Part shown: piece by piece, positions 1 through 8,398 of the stretch
How positions within the stretch are numbered: position 1 is the first letter of the stretch
How the letters are laid out: the number at the start of each line of letters is the position of its first letter
From: Mycolicibacterium elephantis DSM 44368
GTDB lineage: Bacteria > Actinomycetota > Actinomycetes > Mycobacteriales > Mycobacteriaceae
Direction: 5' to 3'
Length of the DNA stretch: 41,271 nt
Assembly: GCF_004014805.1 (NCBI RefSeq)
Contig: NZ_ATDN01000029.1
Coordinates: 1 to 41,271, forward strand
The notes under the pieces: generated by a model
What the model saw: only the letters and a program-made list of their open reading frames with translations
What the model was told of the DNA's origin: nothing
Databases searched by the model: none
Position numbers and translations under genes: made by a program

Positions 1-113
1 GCCACACGCGGACACGCGACCGCTCTTACACCACTCCACGGGACGTGACCCTCGACCGTCGCGTCGTCGACACCTTCGGGACGTCGGGTCTTCTGTGTTT
101 GCAGCTCGGTCAT
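1..113 (-). CDS. Possible partial ORF running off the left edge (uncertain)
   Basis: An ATG at 113 on the minus strand opens a reading frame with no stop for 37 codons to the window edge. It begins MTELQTQKTRRPEG and continues VDDATVE. The first 22 or so codons have plausible use; the last dozen include GTA, AGA and AGT and look less like a GC-rich coding region, so the gene may be short, frameshifted or not real. A GGGTAT hexamer at 124-129 (minus strand) lies 10 bases before the ATG and resembles a SigF -10 box, but no GTTT box is found 15-17 bases further upstream. No function can be given. Confidence 0.25.
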   Translation of the reverse strand, partial: MTELQTQKTRRPEGVDDATVEGHVPWSGVRAVACPRV

Positions 114-204
114 GAAAGGTGTGATACCCAATAGGCGTCGGATTGCATCACACAGCAAAGCCGCCGCGGTTCGCATTGACCGGCGCGAAGACGGGTAGAA
201 GTAG

Positions 205-768
205 GTGGTGACGGAGATGACGGTCGCCGCCGGTGATGACCTCGTGGTGTTGGTCGACGAGGCCGGCAGGCAGGTGGGCAGCGCGGCGAAGTCGGTGGTG
301 CATCACCGCGCGACGCCGTTGCACCTCGGGTTCTCCTGTTATGTGTTCGACGCGGGCGGTCGCATTCTGCTGACGCGGCGGGCGCTGACCAAGCGGACGT
401 GGCCGGGTGTGTGGTCGAACTCCTTCTGTGGGCACCCCGCGCCGGGTGAGCCGGTCGTCGACGCGGTGCGACGCCGTGCGCGCCAGGAGCTCGGCCTCTC
501 GCTGGACGCCCTGGAGTGCGTGTTGCCCGAGTTCCGCTACCGGGCGGTGGCGGCCGACGGCACCGTGGAGAACGAGATCTGCCCGGTGTTCTACGCCCGC
601 ACCGCGGAGCCGCTGCAGGTCGACCCCGACGAGGTGATGGACTGGCGGTGGGTGTCGTGGCGCGACCTACGGTCCGCGGCCGCGCTGGGGTGGTCGATCA
701 GCCCGTGGGCGGCCGAGCAGGTGCCGCTGCTGGATGCGGTCACCTGCCGGAGTCGGCGTCGCGATTGA
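205..768 (+). CDS. idi: Isopentenyl-diphosphate delta-isomerase, type I (Nudix family)
   Basis: Interconverts IPP and DMAPP in the cytosol and so supplies the starter for GGPP synthesis by CrtE. The 187-residue product has the type I signatures: SNSFCGHP with the catalytic Cys75, a Nudix-like helix GEPVVDAVRRRARQELGL at about 81-98, and VENEICPVF at about 121-129 with the acid residues Glu122 and Glu124. Length is usual for the family. GTG205 is the longest start; GTG208 and ATG217 are also possible, and none has a clear ribosome binding site. The gene faces the crt operon and its last 29 bases overlap the 3' end of the Rieske gene tail to tail. Its position beside all the other carotenoid genes suggests it serves that pathway. 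Confidence 0.95.
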   Translation: MVTEMTVAAGDDLVVLVDEAGRQVGSAAKSVVHHRATPLHLGFSCYVFDAGGRILLTRRALTKRTWPGVWSNSFCGHPAPGEPVVDAVRRRARQELGLSLDALECVLPEFRYRAVAADGTVENEICPVFYARTAEPLQVDPDEVMDWRWVSWRDLRSAAALGWSISPWAAEQVPLLDAVTCRSRRRD

Positions 769-1774
769 GCCCGGCGAACCGCAGCGCGAACAGCCGTTCC
801 GCGTAGGCCAGGTCGTCGCGCCAGAGCCGGGTCGCCGCGCGCCGCATCACCGGTGCCACCAGCGGCGCGCCGCGTACGGCGTGCACGAAACCGGGCCGAT
901 CGGAGTGGGCGATGACGGCCTCGATGACCGCGGTGCGCGGTAGCCCGTCCGGCCCGTTCCCCAGTGGCGTGGCGTGGGTCTCCACGGTGCTGCCGGAGCC
1001 CTCGCCGTCGATGATCCGCATCACGATGGTCCGCGGCTCGGGACTGGTGAACTCGGCCACCACGGGTACGCCCAGCCGCCCGATGCGGAAGGTCACCGCG
1101 ACCAGGAAGCGGTCTGCCGTTGCGCAGACATCGTCTCCCGCCGGTGGGCTGGCGAGCACGTCCAGCTCGGTGAACGAGTACGGGTGAAACCAGGAGCCGT
1201 GCCACGGATCCATCCGGTTCGCGATGACATCGCGCGGTTCGCAGGTGCCGTCCAGCCGGGCGACGGCATGCATCCGGGGTGCGTCCGGACGCTCGGGAAG
1301 CACCGGCCGCTCCGTTGGGGTCTCCGCGCCGACGCTGTCGAGCCGTACCCACGCCAACACGCCGTCGTCGTGAGCGGGAAACGGGCTCCACCCGGCTCGG
1401 CGTCCACCCGACAGTCGCAGCCCGTGCCAGGGACAGATCAGAACACCGTCATCGACCTTTCCGGTCGACAGGTCGGCGCCCAGATGGGGGCACGCGCCGG
1501 GACCCACATGCAGGGAGCCGTCGGCGCCGCGCCATGCCACCAGTTCCTTACCGGCGACGACCGACCGTACCGGTCGGCTGCGGATGCTGTCGCTGGCGGC
1601 GAACACATACCAGTTGCCGCTGGGCCGAGCCTGGGACCGTTGCAAGGCGGCCTCGATGACCGCCGGCGAAGCGTCGCGGTGGGTGGGCCGCTGCGCCGGC
1701 CACCGCGACGGCGGAAGTAGCTGGAACGGAAAGGTTTTCGACAGCCTCGATCGCATCTCAGCCAGCAGGCTCAT
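740..1774 (-). CDS. Rieske-type oxygenase at the end of the crt operon (DUF5914-like)
   Basis: A 344-residue protein with a Rieske [2Fe-2S] site (Cys95-Pro-His97 and Cys114-Pro-Trp-His117) and, downstream, NRMDPWHGSWFH (Asn186, Asp189, His192, His197). This fits the N-x2-D-x2-H-x4-H mononuclear-iron motif of ring-hydroxylating oxygenase alpha subunits, so it is probably a true oxygenase and not merely an electron carrier. I associate this arrangement with the DUF5914 proteins seen in actinobacterial carotenoid clusters, from memory. It overlaps crtU by 17 bases, so it is the last gene of the operon and should be co-expressed. A role in oxidising the end-ring carotenoid is inference; no electron-transfer partner is encoded beside it. 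Confidence 0.85.
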   Translation of the reverse strand: MSLLAEMRSRLSKTFPFQLLPPSRWPAQRPTHRDASPAVIEAALQRSQARPSGNWYVFAASDSIRSRPVRSVVAGKELVAWRGADGSLHVGPGACPHLGADLSTGKVDDGVLICPWHGLRLSGGRRAGWSPFPAHDDGVLAWVRLDSVGAETPTERPVLPERPDAPRMHAVARLDGTCEPRDVIANRMDPWHGSWFHPYSFTELDVLASPPAGDDVCATADRFLVAVTFRIGRLGVPVVAEFTSPEPRTIVMRIIDGEGSGSTVETHATPLGNGPDGLPRTAVIEAVIAHSDRPGFVHAVRGAPLVAPVMRRAATRLWRDDLAYAERLFALRFAGLNRDADSGR

Positions 1775-3296
1775 CGCGGATGCGCCTTTCGCTCAGACGG
1801 CGCAGGACCGCTGAGCGGCCCCGCATCGGGACGGTGTGCAGGGTGTGGCCCATGATGCCGAAGCGCGCCAAGAGCCGGTTGGCCGCCGCCCAGCCCGTCG
1901 TCGCGGCGCGCTCCATCAGCGCCACCGGCAGGTCGATGCGGATGCCGTCGCCGGCCAGCATCAGCGCTTCGTGGGGTGTGGTGACACCGGGCCGCCCGGC
2001 GAAGTCGCCGGGGGCGAAGCGCGGGCAGTCGTCGTGACACAGCACCCGTTCCCCTACCACGCGGGCCCGGGCGGTCTCTGGATACAGCTCGTGGAGGCGC
2101 TTGACGAGCTGCTCGGTGACCTCGGGTCCGGCGGCGGCGTAGGCGTGCAGTTCGACCACCGACCCGCCGGTGCGGACGCGCCAGTCGGCGGCTTCTCGTT
2201 CATACCGCTCGAGCACGCTCACATTGTCCAGCGGCGGCAGCCCGCCGGTGCCCAGAAACGGCGCACGGTCGGGGTTGACCGGGCGATCCAGCCACAGGCG
2301 CTGCACCACGAACGGCGGCGCGGTGCACAGCGCGGCGATCCGGTCGCGCCAGGCCTGGTCGCCCAGGTTTCCTGAGTTGCCGACGATGCGTTGCAGCGCG
2401 GTGACATCGGTCGCCAGCACCACGCCGTCGGCGTGCAGTGTCGCACCGGTGCTGCAGCGCACCTCGAACCGGGTGCCCTCGCGCACCTCGGTCACCGCGA
2501 CCCCGGTACGGAATCGAACGCCCCGCGTCTCCAGGTAAGCCCGCAGCGGGTTCCACAGCGCCACATCGAAGTTCGCGGCGGCGACGTCGAAAACGAGCCC
2601 CTCGCTGGAGCCGAGGAAGTAGATGTGGAACATGGTGGCCAGTTCGGCGGCCGACAGTTCGGCGGGCCTGGCGAAGAAGCTGCGGCTGAACACCTCGAAG
2701 GCCAGATGCCGCGCGGCCTCGGGGAAGTTGATCGCGCGCAGGAAGGTTTCGGCGTCGACGTGGTCCAGCCGGTGGTAGGTGCCGGGCACCGACACGGCGG
2801 CCAGCGGCGCGGCCGCGCGGGCGTTCAGGCGTACCAGGTCGCGCAGCCGGAACGTGGGGCTGCGCACGGCGAACGCCAACGCGTTGAACGGCGGCGTTCG
2901 CGGCAGTCCGCGGAACGTGTCGCGGCGCCCGTGCGCGTCGACCAGCGGGTAGTCGTCCACCGGCGTCAGCATGGACAGCGTCGGATCTATGCGGCCCAGC
3001 AGTTTTCGAAGGTTGTAATACTGGCGGAAGAAGGCGTGGAAGCCCCGGTTCATCGCCACCGGGGTGCCGTCGTCCAGCGTCTCGGTCCAGCCACCGACCC
3101 GGCCGCCGAGTTGGGGCTCGCGTTCGACGACGTCGACGCCGACACCGCGTTCGGCCAGTCCGGTCGCCGCGGCCAACCCGGCGATACCTCCGCCGACGAC
3201 CACGACGCGCGGTGTGGTGGTCAACGCGGCGGCGTTCGCGGCGCCGGGTGGTGCGGTCAACGTGACGCGCCGCGGATCGGTCATGGCATCGGACAT
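1758..3296 (-). CDS. crtU: CrtU-like carotenoid desaturase/methyltransferase (aromatic ring forming)
   Basis: A 512-residue FAD-dependent oxidoreductase. The dinucleotide-binding loop VVVGGGIAGLAAATGL begins near residue 33, followed by the ExxxxLGGR-type segment (EREPQLGGRVGG). CrtU converts the beta-ionone rings of beta-carotene to the aromatic phi rings of isorenieratene (leprotene in mycobacteria) by desaturation with methyl shift. Position after crtYcd and crtT, and the motif AMNRGFHAFFRQYYNLR typical of this branch rather than CrtI, support the call. ATG3296 is chosen because GAAGG lies 7 bases upstream; ATG3284, which forms an ATGA overlap with the crtT stop, is an equally reasonable start. 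A longer frame from 3341 lacks support. Confidence 0.88.
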   Translation of the reverse strand: MSDAMTDPRRVTLTAPPGAANAAALTTTPRVVVVGGGIAGLAAATGLAERGVGVDVVEREPQLGGRVGGWTETLDDGTPVAMNRGFHAFFRQYYNLRKLLGRIDPTLSMLTPVDDYPLVDAHGRRDTFRGLPRTPPFNALAFAVRSPTFRLRDLVRLNARAAAPLAAVSVPGTYHRLDHVDAETFLRAINFPEAARHLAFEVFSRSFFARPAELSAAELATMFHIYFLGSSEGLVFDVAAANFDVALWNPLRAYLETRGVRFRTGVAVTEVREGTRFEVRCSTGATLHADGVVLATDVTALQRIVGNSGNLGDQAWRDRIAALCTAPPFVVQRLWLDRPVNPDRAPFLGTGGLPPLDNVSVLERYEREAADWRVRTGGSVVELHAYAAAGPEVTEQLVKRLHELYPETARARVVGERVLCHDDCPRFAPGDFAGRPGVTTPHEALMLAGDGIRIDLPVALMERAATTGWAAANRLLARFGIMGHTLHTVPMRGRSAVLRRLSERRIRDEPAG

Positions 3297-4015
3297 GTGG
3301 AGGCCTTCGCGAGGAAGGTGTGCACGATGTTGTGTTGCCATCCCGGCACGGTCTTGCTGTGAACGTCGGTGAAGCCGTTGCTGCGCAGGCGGTTACAGAA
3401 CGCCGTCACACCGTCGAAGCGGTTCACGCTGCGCCGCAGATACGTGTAGAGCGACGCGTCTCCGGTGCGGAGCCGACCCGCGGGGATGATGACCGTCGCG
3501 CACACGGTGTTCCACACGGCCGCGGCGAAGCGGGAGTCGCTCACCGAGTATTCGTGCACGGCCAGCGTGCTGCCCGGCCGCAGCAGCGCCCGGAACTTCT
3601 GCAGCTGGGCGTCCGGGTCGGCCAGGTTGCGCAACAGGTATGCCGCGAAGATTCCGTCGAAGGGGCCTTCGACTCCGGCCTCGGCGAGGTTCTCGATGCG
3701 GCTGTGCACGAACCGCACCGACCCCGGCCAGCGCTTGGTCCGCGCCTCGGTCAGCATGCCCGCCGAGCCGTCCACCGCCACGATCTCGGCCAGCGGCGCG
3801 ACGCGCAGCAGCGCCGCGGTGGAAGCCCCGGTGCCGCAACCGGCGTCGAGCAGACGCAACCCGCGGCCGTTGCCCGGCAACATCATCCGCCGCGCCGACA
3901 GCCGCAAGTGGCTGTGGTAGCCCGGGTTGGCATCGACGAGTCTGTCGTAGCTGCCTGCCGCCGCGTCGAACGCCGCGGGCACGTCGCCCGGCTCGCTGAT
4001 TCCCCGGGAACTCAC
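3281..4015 (-). CDS. crtT: CrtT-like SAM-dependent methyltransferase
   Basis: A 244-residue class I methyltransferase. Motif I LLDAGCGTGAST lies at about 55-66, followed by the acidic VAVDGS strand and a post-motif segment FDGIFAAYLLRNLADPD of the UbiE/MenG type. CrtT is found between the lycopene cyclase and crtU in actinobacterial isorenieratene clusters such as that of Streptomyces griseus, where its exact reaction is not settled. Here it occupies the same place: its GTG start at 4015 overlaps the crtYd stop (GTGA) and its stop overlaps a possible crtU start (ATGA). The order implies translational coupling. The substrate is not known from sequence. Confidence 0.85.
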   Translation of the reverse strand: MSSRGISEPGDVPAAFDAAAGSYDRLVDANPGYHSHLRLSARRMMLPGNGRGLRLLDAGCGTGASTAALLRVAPLAEIVAVDGSAGMLTEARTKRWPGSVRFVHSRIENLAEAGVEGPFDGIFAAYLLRNLADPDAQLQKFRALLRPGSTLAVHEYSVSDSRFAAAVWNTVCATVIIPAGRLRTGDASLYTYLRRSVNRFDGVTAFCNRLRSNGFTDVHSKTVPGWQHNIVHTFLAKASTCPMP

Positions 4016-4341
4016 GACGCGTCCGCCTGACCGTCACGCAACCGCTGGCGTTCCCACAACAGCAGCACCGCGGTGACCAACGCCCAACCGAACAGGAAAT
4101 CCTCGACGGGAATGTCGAAGGGAAACCGGATCCCGCTGGTGTGGCGCTCGTCGTAGATCACGATCGGCGCGCTCAGTTTGGTCAGCCAGCCGTCGACGGG
4201 AACCTGAAACGCCGTCACGATCGCCATCGACACCCAGTAGGCGGGCCGCCGGAGCAGCCCGGTGTGCAGCACGGCGACCTCCCATATGCACACCAGGATC
4301 ACCGCCAGCACGGCGGGAAGCGTGTAGCCCAGACCCGTCAT
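4012..4341 (-). CDS. crtYd: Lycopene beta-cyclase subunit CrtYd
   Basis: A 109-residue integral membrane protein with about three hydrophobic helices and the cyclase motif FDIPVEDFLFGW near residues 74-85. It is one half of the heterodimeric lycopene beta-cyclase (CrtYc plus CrtYd) that makes beta-carotene from lycopene in Gram-positive carotenoid producers. Both halves are needed for activity in characterised systems such as that of Brevibacterium linens. ATG4341 overlaps the crtYc stop as ATGA, which fixes the start more firmly than the longer frame beginning at 4413. Confidence 0.92.
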   Translation of the reverse strand: MTGLGYTLPAVLAVILVCIWEVAVLHTGLLRRPAYWVSMAIVTAFQVPVDGWLTKLSAPIVIYDERHTSGIRFPFDIPVEDFLFGWALVTAVLLLWERQRLRDGQADAS

Positions 4342-4673
4342 CGCCGGCGCACCGACTTGCGCCGCGAGCGTTCGATGATGGTGTCGACGGCGTTGTAGGT
4401 GAGCAGCCCGCACAGCGGAATCACGAAGAAGAACAGCAACTCCTCCACCGGCATGATGCCGGGCACGTCGACACCGGTCACATACGACGGGTTGTAGCTC
4501 CAGACCCCGGCGAGGATGGCCACCACGTCCCAGGTGATGAACACCGCCGCGACCGGAAGGATCGCGGCGGCCGCCCGCCGGGCCCGCCGGTAGACGCCGG
4601 CGCCGAACAGCTCGAGCGGGGCGGTGATCGCCAGGCAGGCGGCGAGCACGAGCAGGTAGTGCCAGCGGTCCAC
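4338..4673 (-). CDS. crtYc: Lycopene beta-cyclase subunit CrtYc
   Basis: A 111-residue membrane protein (VDRWHYLLVLAACLA at the N terminus, about three helices) with the partner motif MPVEELLFFFV near residue 74. It pairs with CrtYd in the membrane to cyclise both ends of lycopene. The start is a GTG at 4673, two bases after the crtB stop codon, so translation is probably coupled. An upstream frame that continues to 4976 overlaps crtB entirely and reads as non-coding. The stop overlaps the crtYd ATG. Confidence 0.92.
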   Translation of the reverse strand: MDRWHYLLVLAACLAITAPLELFGAGVYRRARRAAAAILPVAAVFITWDVVAILAGVWSYNPSYVTGVDVPGIMPVEELLFFFVIPLCGLLTYNAVDTIIERSRRKSVRRR

Positions 4674-4675
4674 GT

Positions 4676-5623
4676 CTAGAGCCTGCCCTCCTGTAGCCGG
4701 GTGCGCCACGCTTTGACCAGGCCGCCGGCGGCCACCCGCAGCCGGCGGCCGTTGCCGACGGTGGCGCGTTGGCTGAAGATCGCGAAGTCCAGGTCTTCGA
4801 TGCGGTCCAGGATCTGTGAGTACAGCGTCAGGGCCGCCGATATGCACGGCCTCGACCGGGGGGCCAGCAGCGCGATGCCCTGCTGGGCGTACTCGTAGAT
4901 GCGCCGGGTGGTGGCGTGCTGCTCGACCAGCGCGCGGCGCACCCGCACATCGGTGCGACGGTGGTCGTGACACCACGACAGCACGTCACGGTCGACGTGG
5001 TGGGCGGCCAGCTCGTCGGCAGGCAGGTATACCCGGCCGCGCTGGAGGTCCTCGTCGACGTCACGCAGGAAATTGGTGAGCTGGAAGGCTTTTCCGAGCG
5101 CGGCGGCGTACGGCGCGGCCTCCTCGCGGGGACCGACCGTGCCGAGCACCGGCAGCAGCTGCAGCCCGATGACCTCCGCCGAACCGTGCATGTACCGGTC
5201 GAGTGCGGCCCGGTTCGCGTAGTCGGTGACGGTCAGGTCCATGCGCATCGAGCTCAGGAAGTCGTCGAACAGCTCCCAGGGGATGTCGTACTTTCTGGCG
5301 CTGTCCACGACCGCGGCCAGCGCGGGATCGTCGTCGTCACCGCGGTCTGACACCATCCGCGAAAACAGTTGGGTGCCCAGGTGTTGCAGGTGTTCCGCGC
5401 GCTCGGCGGTGGTCAGGCTCGGGTCGAAATCGTCGAGGATGTCGTCGGCGCGGCGGGCGAAGCCGTACAAGGCGTGCACCGCCGGACGTTGCTCGGGGGC
5501 AAGAAGCCTGGTCGCCAGATAGAACGTGCGGCCGTGTTCGGCGTTGAGCCGGCGGCAGCACCGATACGCTTCGCGCAGCGCGGGGTCTCGCACGCCGGCC
5601 GCATCCAGTTCGGAACTGATCAT
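4676..5623 (-). CDS. crtB: Phytoene synthase
   Basis: Condenses two GGPP into phytoene, the first committed carotenoid step. The 315-residue protein carries both Asp-rich magnesium-diphosphate motifs of trans-isoprenyl head-to-head synthases: RRADDILDDFD (Asp60, 61, 64, 65) and NFLRDVDEDLQRGRVYLP (Asp188 to Asp192). Length is typical for bacterial CrtB. ATG5623 overlaps the crtI stop as ATGA and the stop is two bases from the crtYc start. These tight junctions place it in one transcript with crtI and the cyclase genes. Confidence 0.97.
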   Translation of the reverse strand: MISSELDAAGVRDPALREAYRCCRRLNAEHGRTFYLATRLLAPEQRPAVHALYGFARRADDILDDFDPSLTTAERAEHLQHLGTQLFSRMVSDRGDDDDPALAAVVDSARKYDIPWELFDDFLSSMRMDLTVTDYANRAALDRYMHGSAEVIGLQLLPVLGTVGPREEAAPYAAALGKAFQLTNFLRDVDEDLQRGRVYLPADELAAHHVDRDVLSWCHDHRRTDVRVRRALVEQHATTRRIYEYAQQGIALLAPRSRPCISAALTLYSQILDRIEDLDFAIFSQRATVGNGRRLRVAAGGLVKAWRTRLQEGRL

Positions 5624-7143
5624 GTCTGCACCACCTGTGAATTCCTGTGCCCGGCAGGCACTCCGGTGATCCGGTCGGCGGCCAACCGACCGGACAGCAA
5701 GGCTGTCGGCACTCCGACGCCGGGCACCGTGGACGACCCGGCGAGCACCACGTTGTCGATGCCGCGCACGATGTTGGCCGGTCGGAACGGCCCGGTTTGG
5801 GCGAAGGTGTGCGCGAGCGCGAACGGGGTGCCCGCGGCCATGCCCTGCCGCTCCCAGCCGGCGGGGTCGACCGTGTGCAGGAGTTCGGCGTCGACGCCCA
5901 GGTGCGGAAGCCGGTCGACGACCCGGTCGAGCATGTGCTGCGGGTACGTTCGGCCGCTGTCGGCCCAGTCGACCTTTCCCACAACGGTATTCGGTGCCGG
6001 TGCGAGGATGTAGAGCAGGTCTCGACCGGGCGGGGCCAAGCTGGGGTCGCTGGCCGTGGGCCTGGTCACCAGCAGGGACGGGTCGCCCATCACGCGTCCG
6101 TCGTCGATGATGTCACGGAACGTCTGGTCCCACGAGTCGCCGAAGACGATGGTGTGGTGACCGGCTCCTGCCGGAGCGGGCTGCCCGGCCCGGCACCCGA
6201 CATGCGCGACGACCGCGGACGGGGCGTGCCGTAGCCGCAGAACTCGTCGCGGCGTCCGCCCGAGCAGACGGTAGGTGTCGGGAAGCTCGGTGGTCAGCAC
6301 CACCGCGTCGGCCGCGATGCGTTCCCCGGTGTCGGTGTGCACCGCGGTCACTCGGTCGCCGCGGCGTTCCAGGCTGGAAACCGCGCGCCCATAGCGGAAT
6401 TCAACGCCGGCGTCGGACGCGGCAGCGGCCAGCGCGTCGGGCATCGCCCGCATCCCGCCGCGGGGGAAGTAGACACCGGCGACGGTATCCATGTAGGCGA
6501 TCACGGCGTACACGGCCAACGCGCGCTGCGGTGGCACCCCGGCGTAGAGGGCTTGGAAGGTGAAGACGCGGCGCAGCCGCTCGTCGGAGATGAACCGACG
6601 CACCATGCGGTCCCAGCGCCGGAAGCCGCCGATGGCGGCCAGCCGCGCCAACTGGGGGGTCAGCAGCGAAAGGGGAGAGTCGAAGTTCGCCGCGATGAAA
6701 CCGTCGAACTCGACGCGGTACAGCCGGGTGAGCCAGTCGCGCAGCCGCCGATAGCCTTCGGCCTGTCCGGCGCCCGCCAGCCGTTCGACCTCGGCGGCCA
6801 TCGCGGCGGGGTCGCTGTGCACATCCAGGCCGCTACCGTCGGCGAACGACGCGTGGTAGCAGGGTTGGACCGGCATCAGCTCGAGGCGGTCAGCCATGGA
6901 TTCGCCGACCGCGGCGAAGGCGTCCTCGACGATGTCGGGCATGGTGAGCACGGTCGGACCGGTGTCGAGGCGGTATCCGTCGACGTCCATGCGGCCCACT
7001 CGGCCGCCGGGGTGTGTCCCGCGCTCGACGACGGTGACCGCGCGTCCTCTGCCCGCCAGTTGCAGCGCCGCCGACAGCCCGGCCAGGCCGGCGCCGACCA
7101 CCACGACGTGGGAGCAGCTACCCTCGACGGTCCGCACGGTCAT
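5620..7143 (-). CDS. crtI: Phytoene desaturase (lycopene forming)
   Basis: A 507-residue FAD-dependent CrtI-type desaturase that converts phytoene to lycopene. The FAD loop VVVVGAGLAGLSAALQL sits at about 13-29, with ERGTHPGGRVGRMDVDGYRLDTGP following. The C-terminal region has the family's VVLAGSSTVPGVGVP segment. It begins 9 bases after the crtE stop with GAGGG a few bases upstream, and ends with an ATGA overlap into crtB. The number of desaturation steps cannot be judged from sequence, but the presence of the cyclases and crtU downstream implies lycopene as product. Confidence 0.96.
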   Translation of the reverse strand: MTVRTVEGSCSHVVVVGAGLAGLSAALQLAGRGRAVTVVERGTHPGGRVGRMDVDGYRLDTGPTVLTMPDIVEDAFAAVGESMADRLELMPVQPCYHASFADGSGLDVHSDPAAMAAEVERLAGAGQAEGYRRLRDWLTRLYRVEFDGFIAANFDSPLSLLTPQLARLAAIGGFRRWDRMVRRFISDERLRRVFTFQALYAGVPPQRALAVYAVIAYMDTVAGVYFPRGGMRAMPDALAAAASDAGVEFRYGRAVSSLERRGDRVTAVHTDTGERIAADAVVLTTELPDTYRLLGRTPRRVLRLRHAPSAVVAHVGCRAGQPAPAGAGHHTIVFGDSWDQTFRDIIDDGRVMGDPSLLVTRPTASDPSLAPPGRDLLYILAPAPNTVVGKVDWADSGRTYPQHMLDRVVDRLPHLGVDAELLHTVDPAGWERQGMAAGTPFALAHTFAQTGPFRPANIVRGIDNVVLAGSSTVPGVGVPTALLSGRLAADRITGVPAGHRNSQVVQT

Positions 7144-7152
7144 CCACCGCCC

Positions 7153-8256
7153 TCATGCCGCTCGTGTTGTGCATGTTGTGGCCATGTCCACCAACGCCTT
7201 TCGAACCGGCTCCCGGATCTGCGGTGTCCGGATGCCGTCGGTCGCCCGGCATACCCGCTCGTCGATCATCTGCTCGACCCACTGAACCGCTCCGGTGGCG
7301 GCGATCAACCGGCGCCACCGTTCGATGTCGGACTGGTCGAGGTCTTGTGCGCCCATCAGCTCGGCCAGCTGGCGACGCAGCGAGGGGTTCGCGAGGTGGT
7401 ACGCCGACACGACAACGCTGGTGGCCTTGTGCTCGGACAGGTCGACGCCTGCCGGCTTTCCGGTGACCGCGGGCGATCCGAAGACCCCCAGCAGGTCGTC
7501 GCGCATCTGAAACGCTTCGCCGACCGCCTCACCGTAGACACCGAGCGCGGTCAGCACGGGACGGCCGCATCCGGCCAGCGCTGCACCGATTTCCAGGGGA
7601 CGGCGCACCGTGTAGTTGCCCGACTTGCGCCGGGACACGTCGAGCACCTGGTCCCAGGTGGGAAAGCCGCTCGAGTCGTTGACCAGGTCGGCGAACTGAC
7701 CGACGGCCAGTTCGGTGCGCATCTCGTCGTAGCGCGGCCAGGCGCGCGACAGCGCCACGGCCGCCACCCCGCTTTCCCGCAGCATCTGTTCGGCCCACAC
7801 CAGACACAGGTCACCGAGCAGGACAGCCGCCGCCTCACCGAAGCGGTCCGGCGAGCCGGTGAGTCCGCGTGCCCGGTGCCAGCGCGCGAACGCGATGTGC
7901 GCGGCCGGCCGGCCGCGGCGCAGCGTGGAGCCGTCCATGACGTCGTCCTGCAGCAGCGCGAACGCATGGAGCAGCTCCATGCTGGCGGCCGCCCGCAGCG
8001 CCGCGAGGTCCTCGTCCTGGCCGCACAACCAGCCCAGATACATGAACGTCGAGCGCAGGCATTTTCCGCCGGTGAGAAAGCTGCGCAGAATGTCGCCGGT
8101 GACCTCCACGCCGGTCATACCGAGGTGGTCGGCGCCCCGTTCGGCGACGAAGCACGTCACCGCGTCACAGACGGCGTCGCGGATGCCGCTGCGCCAGGTG
8201 GCAGACGACGGAGGCGCTGAGACCAGAGCGCATGTTCGTCCGTCACCTGTGTTCAA
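7153..8256 (-). CDS. crtE: Geranylgeranyl diphosphate synthase
   Basis: A trans-isoprenyl diphosphate synthase of 367 residues from the start chosen. The first Asp-rich motif is LLQDDVMDGSTLRRG (Asp104, 105, 108); the second is FQMRDDLLGVFG (Asp253, Asp254). GGKCLR near the N terminus is the IPP-binding segment. It supplies GGPP to CrtB. No ATG fits: the frame runs open to 8397 but a SigF-like promoter at 8291-8316 lies inside that extension. A TTG at 8256 has AAAAGGA with a 7-base gap, which fits both signals. It is the first gene of the operon. Confidence 0.93.
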   Translation of the reverse strand: MNTGDGRTCALVSAPPSSATWRSGIRDAVCDAVTCFVAERGADHLGMTGVEVTGDILRSFLTGGKCLRSTFMYLGWLCGQDEDLAALRAAASMELLHAFALLQDDVMDGSTLRRGRPAAHIAFARWHRARGLTGSPDRFGEAAAVLLGDLCLVWAEQMLRESGVAAVALSRAWPRYDEMRTELAVGQFADLVNDSSGFPTWDQVLDVSRRKSGNYTVRRPLEIGAALAGCGRPVLTALGVYGEAVGEAFQMRDDLLGVFGSPAVTGKPAGVDLSEHKATSVVVSAYHLANPSLRRQLAELMGAQDLDQSDIERWRRLIAATGAVQWVEQMIDERVCRATDGIRTPQIREPVRKALVDMATTCTTRAA

Positions 8257-8290
8257 CGGCTTGTCCTTTTCTCGTCCGGCGTTGAATCCA

Positions 8291-8316
8291 CTACCCACTT
8301 CGCGCAGAAATGAACC
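8291..8316 (-). promoter_or_regulatory. SigF-like promoter of the crt operon
   Basis: On the minus strand GGTTC (8316-8312), a 15-base spacer, then GGGTAG (8296-8291). The mycobacterial SigF consensus is about GGTTT-N15-17-GGGTA. Predicted transcription start is near 8284, about 28 bases before the crtE TTG. SigF control of carotenoid production is established in M. smegmatis. Confidence 0.7.
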
Positions 8317-8398
8317 GCCGAACCGCTCCGCCGCGCCGGTCTCACGCCGCAGCCGTTGCCTGGGGCGCGAATGACGCTGTTGCGCCGCGGCTATCACG

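Noticed and set aside
171..198. SigF promoter for idi
   Set aside because: GGGTAG at 193-198 is a fair -10, but the nearest GGTTC is 20 bases upstream, too far, and no GTTT fits a 15-17 spacing.
6337..8220. Long plus-strand frame of 627 codons
   Set aside because: It lies wholly antisense to crtI and crtE, has the His/Arg/Gly-rich composition of GC-rich antisense frames and no family motif.
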